From Candidatus Obscuribacterales bacterium (GTDB taxonomy: Bacteria; Cyanobacteriota; Vampirovibrionia; Obscuribacterales; Obscuribacteraceae): a DNA stretch of 64,000 nucleotides. Shown one piece after another: positions 1-7,357 of this stretch (position 1 is the stretch's first letter; the number at the start of each line of letters is the position of its first letter). The stretch covers positions 1 through 64,000 of the forward strand of contig CASBPX010000027.1 in NCBI GenBank assembly GCA_949127735.1, read 5' to 3'. The position numbers and the translations under genes are program-made. The notes beneath the pieces were generated by a model. The model ran no database searches and had not been told where the DNA came from. It worked only from the letters and a program-made list of their open reading frames with translations.

Positions 1-667
1 GTTGACCCACAGTTGGCCCGTCGCCTAAAACAATATTGACCACGCCTTCGGGCAAATGCAAATCGCTCAAAATTTCAGCCAGACGTATCACCGTCAGCGG
101 TGTATATTCAGATGGCTTGAGCACGCAGGTGTTGCCGGCAGCTAGAGCAGGAGCCAATTTCCATGCGGCCATTAATAACGGATAATTCCAGGGAATAATT
201 TGTCCACAAACACCAATCGGCTCGCGCACCACTGTAGTGACCGATGGTGCCGGCACATCAATTGTTTGACCGGTAGGCTTGGTGATAAGCCCTGCGTAAT
301 AACGGAAGCAATAGGCAGCGTCAGCAATATCATAATTGGCTTCACGCAACGGTTTGCCGCCGTTTAAAGTTTCGAGTTCGGCCAATTCTTCGGCATGGGC
401 GTCAATGGCGTCGGCGATTTTAATTAAAAATTGCGAGCGCTCAAGGGCGTTTAAACGTGGCCACGGACCATGATCAAATGCCTTTCTGGCAGCCTTGATA
501 GCGTCTTCTACTTGTTTTTTTGAAGCTTCAGAAACTTTAGTCAGCACTTTGCCGGTTGCCGGATTAATGAGAGTGCGCTCGGATGCACCATCAACAAACT
601 TTCCATCGATCCATAGTTGCCACTTGCGATCTACTTTGACTTTGGGAGCCGTTAAGGTCTGAGCCAT
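1..667 (-). CDS. Aldehyde dehydrogenase (betaine-aldehyde-dehydrogenase-like), 5' part only
   Basis: This is the N-terminal 222 codons of an NAD(P)-dependent aldehyde dehydrogenase; the rest lies beyond the left edge. The ATG at 665-667 is preceded by an AGAGAGG ribosome site. Reading leftward the protein shows the family landmarks IDGKF, NPATG, the Rossmann segment IIPWNYPLLMAAWKLAPALA and the cofactor-binding KPSEYTPLT. The catalytic Cys and Glu would lie outside the window, so activity cannot be judged. The order of motifs fits the betaine/4-aminobutyraldehyde group, which oxidises small aldehydes to acids in the cytosol. Substrate cannot be assigned. It is divergent from tmk, with 154 bp between the two starts for both promoters. 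Confidence 0.88.
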   Translation of the reverse strand, partial: MAQTLTAPKVKVDRKWQLWIDGKFVDGASERTLINPATGKVLTKVSEASKKQVEDAIKAARKAFDHGPWPRLNALERSQFLIKIADAIDAHAEELAELETLNGGKPLREANYDIADAAYCFRYYAGLITKPTGQTIDVPAPSVTTVVREPIGVCGQIIPWNYPLLMAAWKLAPALAAGNTCVLKPSEYTPLTVIRLAEILSDLHLPEGVVNIVLGDGPTVGQ

Positions 668-821
668 GAGTTAACCTCTCTGAATGTTAGTGCTAATGGA
701 ATGAGAAATAGCAAAAGGAGCGCTGCCAGAGCGCTTGTTGCCATGTAAAACATTCCAACAGGCTGGCAATCATATCATTTGTGCAACAATATTAACTATT
801 TTCAGATCGGAGACCTAGCTC

Positions 822-1472
822 ATGACCCACGGATATCCCGGCACATTCCTCACCCTGGAAGGACCAGAGGGGGCGGGTAAAACCACACAGGTCAAGCTTT
901 TGGCCAGCAAACTCGAGGCCGCCGGCATACCGCATTTAATTACTCGCGATCCTGGTGGCACGCCCCTTGGAAAGCAAATTCGCCGTGCTCTGCTGACGCC
1001 GGGTAATCCGGTCAGCCCCATGGCAGAACTATTGCTCTACTCAGCCGACCGGGCGCAGCATGTGGATGAGCTGATTATTCCAGCGCTTAAACAAGGCAAG
1101 CTGGTAATTTGCGATCGCTATACAGACTCAACAGTGGCCTATCAGGGTTATGGCCGGTCGCTTGATCTGGATTTAATTAGTCAACTAAATGCCATGTCAA
1201 CCCAGGGGCTGGCTCCTGAGCTAACTATTCTTTTTGACCTGGAAAGCGAAAAAGGTTTGGGCCGTCTGCATCCTGGCGGTCACGATCGCATGGAGCGCGA
1301 GGCCATTGAGTTTCACCATCGCGTGCGTCAGGGTTATCTCGAACTAGTTAAAAAAGAACCGCAGCGCTGGCAAGTAATTGATGCCAGCAAAGCACTTAGT
1401 GCAGTACAAGAAGAACTAAAGACAATCATCAGTACAGCTTTTGGTCAACGGTTTGATTTTGCCGCGGTCTAA
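822..1472 (+). CDS. tmk: Thymidylate kinase
   Basis: Phosphorylates dTMP to dTDP with ATP, an essential step in dTTP synthesis. The 216-residue length is normal for the family. The P-loop GPEGAGKTT is near residues 14-22, the dTMP-binding DR(Y/W) motif appears as CDRYTDS near residue 93, followed by AYQGYGR, and an LDLE-like FDLES stretch precedes the lid region. The ATG at 822 has a GGAGA ribosome site about 9 bp upstream. It is transcribed alone here, between the divergent dehydrogenase and a convergent secreted-protein operon. Confidence 0.95.
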   Translation: MTHGYPGTFLTLEGPEGAGKTTQVKLLASKLEAAGIPHLITRDPGGTPLGKQIRRALLTPGNPVSPMAELLLYSADRAQHVDELIIPALKQGKLVICDRYTDSTVAYQGYGRSLDLDLISQLNAMSTQGLAPELTILFDLESEKGLGRLHPGGHDRMEREAIEFHHRVRQGYLELVKKEPQRWQVIDASKALSAVQEELKTIISTAFGQRFDFAAV

Positions 1473-1502
1473 CTTTAAATTCTAACTTTTAAATTGTAAA
1501 TA

Positions 1503-2222
1503 TTAGCCTTTGACGCTGGCGTTCATTTCTTTGGTCAAACTTTCAAGATCACGCCTGATTTCAGCTTCGCCTTCTTTATCAAGTTCGCCACCTTGAGCGA
1601 TACGCAGGCTGCGCTCTTTTTTTTGCAAATCAGAAGTGCGCTGCTTAAGATGTTTGTAGCGAACGTCTAGTACTTTTTTGTCTTTGAAAGAATCGTCTAA
1701 AAATTTCGCAGCATCAGCTAGTTGTATAGCCGGCGGGGGTAGTTGTGAAATTGGCTCTGAGCCCCCACCTCCCCAAAAAATTACTGGGGCACCAAGAGTA
1801 ATTGGTGCGCCACCGGGGCCGATGTACGTAACCATTCCGCCACCATTTAACCAGGGATAAAAATAGCCGGCAGTGCCACGCCAGTAATCTACGTTGCCAC
1901 CATTGACGCGGCCAGTAAACCAGTTATCGCCTAAACCCAGCGGTTTGTTATTGATTGGCCAAATAAATGGTGTGAGCGGATTAAAGACCAGGGGCCGATT
2001 ATCTGGAGAGAAGTACGAACCGGAAAAATAATAGCGAGCGCCGCCGCGATAATCAGGAGTGCCGTAAACTCCCATGCCAGCGGCAGTGGGCGCCTGATGG
2101 GTGGGTGTCCAGCCGCTGTAAGGACCTGTATTGCCACTCGTGGCGTTTTGGGCGTGAGCACTGCTCATAGAAATTATCGATATCGGCATTGCCAAAAAGA
2201 AGCTCTGTCTCCAGATTTTCAT
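1503..2222 (-). CDS. Secreted Gly/Trp/Tyr-rich protein, unknown function
   Basis: I do not recognise a family. The protein (239 aa) begins with a signal peptide ending AHA-QN. The middle is rich in Gly, Pro, Tyr and Trp, and the last ~80 residues are charged and helical, probably coiled coil. I chose the ATG at 2220-2222 because a GGAGGA site sits just upstream and the signal peptide starts there; an in-frame start at 2249 would add nine residues before the signal and overlap the upstream gene. It is the last gene of a leftward operon with a TPR protein and a small membrane protein, so it may be an exported or surface partner of the TPR protein. Confidence 0.7.
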   Translation of the reverse strand: MKIWRQSFFLAMPISIISMSSAHAQNATSGNTGPYSGWTPTHQAPTAAGMGVYGTPDYRGGARYYFSGSYFSPDNRPLVFNPLTPFIWPINNKPLGLGDNWFTGRVNGGNVDYWRGTAGYFYPWLNGGGMVTYIGPGGAPITLGAPVIFWGGGGSEPISQLPPPAIQLADAAKFLDDSFKDKKVLDVRYKHLKQRTSDLQKKERSLRIAQGGELDKEGEAEIRRDLESLTKEMNASVKG

Positions 2223-2245
2223 CAGCTCCTCCAAAAAAATCTTCC

Positions 2246-2644
2246 TCAATCTAGCTTATCTGCTTTTTGTTTAACAAACCACTGATAATTGGTTTCTTCG
2301 CCAAGCATATGAGCGCAAATCAAACTCCACAGGCAAAGAAAGCCTAGTGAGCTGACATTGTAAACGCCGACAGGTGGAAGGCTGCCGGTAGTGGCAAGAG
2401 TAATTAAACCTGGTGCGGCAACAATGGCGCAAAAAATTCCCAGTTTTTTTCCCACTGCGAAAAAGGGCTTAGACAGCCTATTTTTGCGCATTAACAAAAT
2501 GGTGCCAAACAAAAAGAAAAATGCCGCAACGGCTAAACCGTGCACAGCCCAGTCAAAAATAATGCGGCAAAAAATATTGACCATTGCTTCTTGCACGGTA
2601 TGAGCCGTTTCTTTAAAGCTGAAATTGTCGAATGCCTTTTCCAT
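2246..2644 (-). CDS. Small integral membrane protein, unknown function
   Basis: A 132-residue protein with about three hydrophobic segments (near residues 31-51, 66-85 and 95-113) and a charged C-terminal tail. No family recognised. Its ATG at 2642-2644 lies 3 bp after the TGA of the upstream TPR gene (TGATAAATG), so translation is probably coupled. It sits in the middle of a three-gene operon and could anchor the exported products on either side; that is inference from position only. Confidence 0.7.
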   Translation of the reverse strand: MEKAFDNFSFKETAHTVQEAMVNIFCRIIFDWAVHGLAVAAFFFLFGTILLMRKNRLSKPFFAVGKKLGIFCAIVAAPGLITLATTGSLPPVGVYNVSSLGFLCLWSLICAHMLGEETNYQWFVKQKADKLD

Positions 2645-2647
2645 TTA

Positions 2648-4027
2648 TCAATGACTCTCCAGTTTACTCAAATCAATGGCTGAGCCACTCGGACCCACTT
2701 GCTCTTTGCTGGCGCCACCACTCTGTAATGCCCGACCAAGGTTAGAAAAAGCCTGGGCTAAATTAGAGTCGCAATCAATGGCCTTACGCCATTCTGCTAT
2801 GGCATCATTTTTTTGGTCTAATCGCCACAATGCTAAACCTAAATTATTATGGGCATTGGCATCGAGAGGTGCGTATTTCAAACACTCTTTGTACGCATCT
2901 AATGATTGTTGTAGCAAACCTGACTGGTAAAGTGCCACGCCCATATTGTAATGTGCCTCTGGATAATCGGGTTTGAGGCCCAGAGCCTGCCTCCAGACGT
3001 CTACTGCTTCTTCGTAACGTTTGAGCTGATAAAGCACGATACCCAAATTATTGCGCGCCTGCGGATAGCTGGCATCGACCTTTAACGCCTTTTCTAAAAC
3101 GAAGACAGCCTCAGGCAAATGATCCATTTTCCACAATACAACTCCTAAACAATTTAGCGAGTCAGTATCATCGGGCTTTGATTCTAGTAAAGCCGAAAGA
3201 ATGGTGCGCGATTGCTCAAACTCACCCATGCCTTCATAACTTTTGGCCAGGCGAAGCTGAATGTCGCGCGCAAGCACGCCGCTCTTCTCTGGCAAGTTTT
3301 TCTGGGCGGTTTTATATTCGATAGAGGCCTGCTCATAACGGCGCAAGGCCCGCAGTGAATCTCCCATGTCAACATGCACGTCTTGCAGTTGTGGATTGTC
3401 TTTGAGCGCTTCTTGAAAGGCGGTGACGGCGGCATCATGATCGCCTTTTAAGGCCAGAACATGACCAAGGTTGCGGTGGGCCTCAGCAAAATCAGGATTG
3501 AGTCGCAATGCGCGGTAAAGTGTCTCCACCGCTTGATCATATTGGCCAGTCGCAATATAAGAATGCGCCAAATTATTGAATAATTCAGGCCGGGTTGGAT
3601 TGTTATCAATAGCTTTGCGAAACTCGTCAAGAGCAGCACGGTTGTGGCCCTGACGCTTCAGACATACCGCCAAATTATTATGAGCCGACACATTATTTGG
3701 CTCGCGACGAATTACTTCTTGAAACTGACGTATAGCAAGCTCAAGCCGGTCAGATTGAGCGTTCTCCATACCTGAGAGCAAAAGCTGACCGGCAGACAAT
3801 GTATCAAGATTGAGGTTCTGGTCAAGGCTCTGGCTGGAAGATTGAGAGCTTGTCGACGTGGTCGACTGCAAAGGCAGGTCTGAAACCGGAGCGCTTAGTT
3901 CAAAGCTGTCAGACGCTGTCTGCGCAGGTGCAACAGATTGTGCCCATGCGGCCCTGTGCGTGACCGCCATTAAAATCATGGCGGCGAAATTCAAACATTG
4001 AGCTGTGCTTAGCCAATTTTTAGCCAT
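2648..4027 (-). CDS. Exported TPR protein
   Basis: A signal-peptide-bearing protein of about 459 aa with roughly ten consecutive 34-residue tetratricopeptide repeats (for example NNVSAHNNLAVCLKRQG and YPEAHYNMGVALYQSG), forming a protein-binding superhelix. A Ser/Gln-rich linker of about 50 residues separates the signal (ending AWAQS) from the repeats. The ATG at 4025-4027 has GGAG five bases upstream and is preferred over the GTG six bases earlier. It heads an operon with a membrane protein and a secreted Gly-rich protein. TPR arrays scaffold complexes; no enzyme domain is visible here. Confidence 0.85.
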   Translation of the reverse strand: MAKNWLSTAQCLNFAAMILMAVTHRAAWAQSVAPAQTASDSFELSAPVSDLPLQSTTSTSSQSSSQSLDQNLNLDTLSAGQLLLSGMENAQSDRLELAIRQFQEVIRREPNNVSAHNNLAVCLKRQGHNRAALDEFRKAIDNNPTRPELFNNLAHSYIATGQYDQAVETLYRALRLNPDFAEAHRNLGHVLALKGDHDAAVTAFQEALKDNPQLQDVHVDMGDSLRALRRYEQASIEYKTAQKNLPEKSGVLARDIQLRLAKSYEGMGEFEQSRTILSALLESKPDDTDSLNCLGVVLWKMDHLPEAVFVLEKALKVDASYPQARNNLGIVLYQLKRYEEAVDVWRQALGLKPDYPEAHYNMGVALYQSGLLQQSLDAYKECLKYAPLDANAHNNLGLALWRLDQKNDAIAEWRKAIDCDSNLAQAFSNLGRALQSGGASKEQVGPSGSAIDLSKLESH

Positions 4028-4103
4028 GACCACTCCATTTAAGTTGAGAATATCAGGAAGAGCTCAAGTCTTGTAGACTCTTGTTGATCAAATTGAGGTG
4101 CAT

Positions 4104-4559
4104 ATGGCTGGAAAAGAAGTGACAATAGCGTTGCCACTGAAGACTGTTATCAAAGCTACGGTTATATGCACGCTTCTAGGAATAGGTACAGGAATTTTTG
4201 CTCAAAGCAATTGTCAAAGTGCCGAAGAATCATTAGCCTTTGACCGCAAATTTACGAGAGAAGAATTACTTTTACTCAATATTGCCCACGGCCAGGGTTC
4301 GGCCGGCTTCTTTTTACTGGAGGCTCTGGGCAAAAGCAAAGAAGCAACTCGCAATATCGAGCGCGCTATGAGCCAGATGCGCCAAATTGAAACGACCTAT
4401 GCAAAATCGAAAGGGCGCCCTGACGACAAATTTTTGACCAATGCCGAGCTTAAACTGACTCAGGCCAGACAACGCTCAGAAGAAGTGACCGAAAACGTCT
4501 CTGATGGTTTTCGTGAAATGAAGCGCGCTGTTAAAGAAACTTTGATTCGTAATCCGTAA
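4104..4559 (+). CDS. Small exported helical protein, unknown function
   Basis: About 151 aa with a signal peptide (hydrophobic segment ending GIFAQS) followed by a charged, mostly helical mature region with repeated Arg/Glu, probably coiled coil. No family recognised. The ATG at 4104 is 5 bp after a TTGAGG ribosome site; a GTG at 4098 in the same frame would overlap that site. It is divergent from the TPR operon (77 bp apart) and convergent with the tRNA gene just downstream. Confidence 0.65.
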   Translation: MAGKEVTIALPLKTVIKATVICTLLGIGTGIFAQSNCQSAEESLAFDRKFTREELLLLNIAHGQGSAGFFLLEALGKSKEATRNIERAMSQMRQIETTYAKSKGRPDDKFLTNAELKLTQARQRSEEVTENVSDGFREMKRAVKETLIRNP

Positions 4560-4570
4560 AACAAAAAATT

Positions 4571-4642
4571 TGGCTCCGACTGGATTCGAACCAGTAACCA
4601 GGCGATTATGAGTCGCACGCTCCACCATTGAGCTACGGAGCC
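4571..4642 (-). tRNA. tRNA with anticodon CAT (Met elongator or lysidine-type Ile)
   Basis: A 72-nt cloverleaf: acceptor GGCTCCG pairs with CGGAGCC, D arm GCTC/GAGC, anticodon loop CTCATAA, T arm ACTGG-TTCGAAT-CCAGT, discriminator A. CCA is not encoded and a T-run follows. It has a G1-C72 pair, so it is not the initiator. CAT can be elongator Met or, after lysidine modification, Ile for AUA. The acceptor end resembles elongator tRNA-Met, but the anticodon stem and variable region (GCGACTCATAATCGC, TGGTTACTGG) resemble tRNA-Ile2, so identity is left open. Confidence 0.92.
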
Positions 4643-4696
4643 AAAAAGGCACTAAACTAAGTTAGATTGGTTTATTTTACCCCCTGTTTTAAAGCC

Positions 4697-6052
4697 TTAT
4701 TTGGCTTCCTGAAGGGTCATATATCTTTCGATAAAGTCTGTGCTGACATCAAGCCCTTTGCGGAACATAGGATGCGCAAGAACGCGCTGGTGGAATGGAA
4801 TTGTAGTCTTGATGCCGGTGATGGCATACTCATCTAAAGCCCGCTGCATGCGCGATATGGCTTCTTCTCTGTCTCTACCCCAGACACAGAGTTTGCTCAC
4901 CAGCGAATCATAATAAGGTGGAATGACATAACCAGGATAGCAATGACTGTCTACGCGCACGCCGGGTCCACCGGGGGCGATATAAGCATCGACGCGGCCT
5001 GGTGAAGGCAAGAAATTGCGATCCGGATCTTCAGCGTTAATGCGGCACTCAATGGCATGACCGCGAAATTCGATTTCGCCCTGAGTTACAGATAGTGGCA
5101 TTCCAGAAGCGACACGAATTTGTTCTTTAATCAAATCGATGCCTGTCACCAGCTCGGTCACAGGATGTTCTACCTGAATACGAGTGTTCATTTCCATGAA
5201 ATAGAAATCGTTACCAGCAAGAATAAATTCGACTGTTCCCGCTCCTTCATAATCGATTTGCTTGGCGGCGCGCACAGCGGCGGCACCCATACGCTCGCGC
5301 AAGTCAGGAGTAAGCACGGGGCTTGGCGTTTCTTCAATTAATTTCTGGTGTCGTCTTTGCACTGAGCAGTCGCGCTCACCCAGGTGAATGCAATTGCCGA
5401 AGCTATCGGCCATTACTTGAATTTCAACGTGACGAATAGGCTTGAGGTATTTTTCGATGTATACGCCGCCATTGCCAAACGCAGCAGCTGCCTCACTTGT
5501 AGCTGAAGCCATGGCGTTAATTAGTTGTGCTTGATCGTTAGCAACACGCATACCGCGACCGCCACCACCAGCAGTGGCCTTGATAATAATCGGGTAACCG
5601 ATTTCATCGGCTAATTTTCTTACCTCGTCTTCGTCTTCAATTAAACCGTGACTGCCGGGCACCACTGGCACACCAGCCGCGCGCATAGCTTCACGAGCCG
5701 ACGATTTGTCGCCCATAGAGTTAATTGCTTCGACACTTGGACCAATAAATTTAATTCGATGATCAGCGCAAATCTGAGCAAAGTTGGCGTTTTCAGAAAG
5801 AAAACCATAACCGGGGTGAACTGCGTCAGCGCCAGTTACCACCGCGGTGGAAATGATGGCAGGAATATGCAAATAGCTACGCCCTGACTGGGGCGGACCG
5901 ATGCAATAAGCTTCGTCAGCCAGCTTGACATGCAACGACTCTGAGTCTGCTTGAGAATAGACGGCCACAGTAGCGATACCGAGTTCGCGACAGGCTCTGA
6001 GTACTCTCAGTGCAATCTCGCCACGATTGGCGATCAGAACCTTTTCAATCAT
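4697..6052 (-). CDS. accC: Acetyl-CoA carboxylase, biotin carboxylase subunit
   Basis: ATP-dependent carboxylation of biotin carried on AccB, the first half-reaction of acetyl-CoA carboxylase in fatty acid synthesis. The 451-residue length is standard. It shows the N-terminal [15 protein letters not shown] motif, [10 protein letters not shown], the ATP-grasp glycine loop AGGGGRGMR, and [12 protein letters not shown] plus [13 protein letters not shown] near the active site. Its ATG lies 8 bp after accB, in the operon efp-accB-accC read leftward. Confidence 0.96.
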   Translation of the reverse strand: MIEKVLIANRGEIALRVLRACRELGIATVAVYSQADSESLHVKLADEAYCIGPPQSGRSYLHIPAIISTAVVTGADAVHPGYGFLSENANFAQICADHRIKFIGPSVEAINSMGDKSSAREAMRAAGVPVVPGSHGLIEDEDEVRKLADEIGYPIIIKATAGGGGRGMRVANDQAQLINAMASATSEAAAAFGNGGVYIEKYLKPIRHVEIQVMADSFGNCIHLGERDCSVQRRHQKLIEETPSPVLTPDLRERMGAAAVRAAKQIDYEGAGTVEFILAGNDFYFMEMNTRIQVEHPVTELVTGIDLIKEQIRVASGMPLSVTQGEIEFRGHAIECRINAEDPDRNFLPSPGRVDAYIAPGGPGVRVDSHCYPGYVIPPYYDSLVSKLCVWGRDREEAISRMQRALDEYAITGIKTTIPFHQRVLAHPMFRKGLDVSTDFIERYMTLQEAK

Positions 6053-6060
6053 CTGTGCTC

Positions 6061-6576
6061 TTAACCTTTAGGATCAACCAGGAAGAGGGTTTGACCATAC
6101 TCCACGGTTGTACCGCTGTCGACGCAAATTTTGACAATTTTGCCAGACACTTCAGAAGGCAAATCATTCATCAATTTCATAGCTTCGATGATACAAACTG
6201 TTTGCCCCACAGATATTCTGTCGTTGATTTTAACGAAAGCAGGAGCTGTCGGAGAAGGCTGGCCATAATACGTTCCGACCATTGGCGAAGTAATGGCAAC
6301 GGTATTGGCAGATGCGCCGTTATCATCGCTATGAGCATGGGCCTCTGCTTTAGCGGCCGGCTCAGGCACCGGAGCTTTCACCGGCTCAGCCACGGCAACA
6401 GCAGCTGCTTGCGCTTGCGGCCGAGCCTGTACTGGAACTTCTATAGTCTGTGCGAGCGCTGCTCTGTCTTTTTTGACAGTGATGCGCTGGTCACCAAATT
6501 CGATGGTGAACTCGGTAACGTCAGTTGAACTAACAATTCCAAGCAACTCTTTAATTTGCTGCAGATCTATCTTCAC
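6061..6576 (-). CDS. accB: Biotin carboxyl carrier protein of acetyl-CoA carboxylase
   Basis: The carrier whose biotinylated Lys shuttles carboxyl between AccC and the carboxyltransferase. The C-terminal ~80 residues form the biotinyl domain with the signature EAMKLMND (Lys in AMKLM is the biotin site). A long Ala/Pro-rich linker of about 50 residues joins it to the N-terminal helix region [14 protein letters not shown] prefer the GTG at 6574-6576, with GGGA about 7 bp upstream; a TTG two codons earlier (6582) is the alternative. The gap to efp is about 13 bp. Confidence 0.93.
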   Translation of the reverse strand: MKIDLQQIKELLGIVSSTDVTEFTIEFGDQRITVKKDRAALAQTIEVPVQARPQAQAAAVAVAEPVKAPVPEPAAKAEAHAHSDDNGASANTVAITSPMVGTYYGQPSPTAPAFVKINDRISVGQTVCIIEAMKLMNDLPSEVSGKIVKICVDSGTTVEYGQTLFLVDPKG

Positions 6577-6589
6577 TGGCAATTCCCAA

Positions 6590-7150
6590 TTAAACGCGTG
6601 TCAAATATTTGCGGTTTCTAGTGTCAACTTTGACTTTGTCTCCCACTTTTATGTGGAAAGGCACAGTAATTGTTGCGCCAGTTTCCAACACTGCGGGCTT
6701 ACCGCCACCAGAGCTGGTATCGCCTCTTTCGTCTGGTGCGCATTCGCTGATTTCCAGTTCTACTGTGTTTGGCAATTCGAGGCCAAGCATGCGGTCATTG
6801 AAGGAGAGCATTACAATGCCTTCAGTGTTGTCTTTTAAAAATTCAACACCAGGTCCGATTTGATTAGCACTAAGTTCAATCTGGTCCCAGCTCGATATGT
6901 TTTGCATCACATAATTTTCGCCGGCCTTGTAAAGATATGTCAGCTCAGACTTTTCAACGATTGCCTGAGGAAGTTTTTCACCAGCGCGGAAAGTGTTATC
7001 AAGCACGTTGCCGGTCTCGATATTTCTCATTTTGGCTCGAACAAAAGCGGCACCTTTGCCAGGTTTTACGTGCTGAAATTCAATTATTTGCCAGACGCCG
7101 TTGTTATATTCAATCGTCACGCCCGTGCGAAAATCGTTGCTAGAAATCAT
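6590..7150 (-). CDS. efp: Elongation factor P
   Basis: Binds stalled ribosomes between P and E sites and helps peptide bond formation at polyproline stretches. Starting at the ATG at 7148-7150 gives 186 residues, the usual length, with the cyanobacterial-looking start MISSNDFRTGVTIE. The tip loop reads KPGKGAAF, so the modifiable Lys is present. An in-frame TTG at 7198 would add 16 residues with no family counterpart. It heads the operon efp-accB-accC; efp next to accB is a frequent cyanobacterial arrangement. Confidence 0.95.
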   Translation of the reverse strand: MISSNDFRTGVTIEYNNGVWQIIEFQHVKPGKGAAFVRAKMRNIETGNVLDNTFRAGEKLPQAIVEKSELTYLYKAGENYVMQNISSWDQIELSANQIGPGVEFLKDNTEGIVMLSFNDRMLGLELPNTVELEISECAPDERGDTSSGGGKPAVLETGATITVPFHIKVGDKVKVDTRNRKYLTRV

Positions 7151-7357
7151 GCCGGATGCAAATGCTCCATGGTCCGTGAGGCTACGGACAGTAGTCAAGT
7201 CAAAGCAGTAGCTGCCTCTTGCCAGAGACGAAATTCTAACACCAATACATTAGTAGTTCAGCCAAAGCCTAGAAGTAGCTTAATGGTTGGTTGAACCTGA
7301 GTTCTTGACACCGTTATAATCATTTGCCAGTGCCGTCCTGCATATAAAGAGAGAAAA

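Noticed and set aside
6010..6528. 172-codon plus-strand frame over accB/accC
   Set aside because: Antisense shadow of two clear genes; no domain and no ribosome site.
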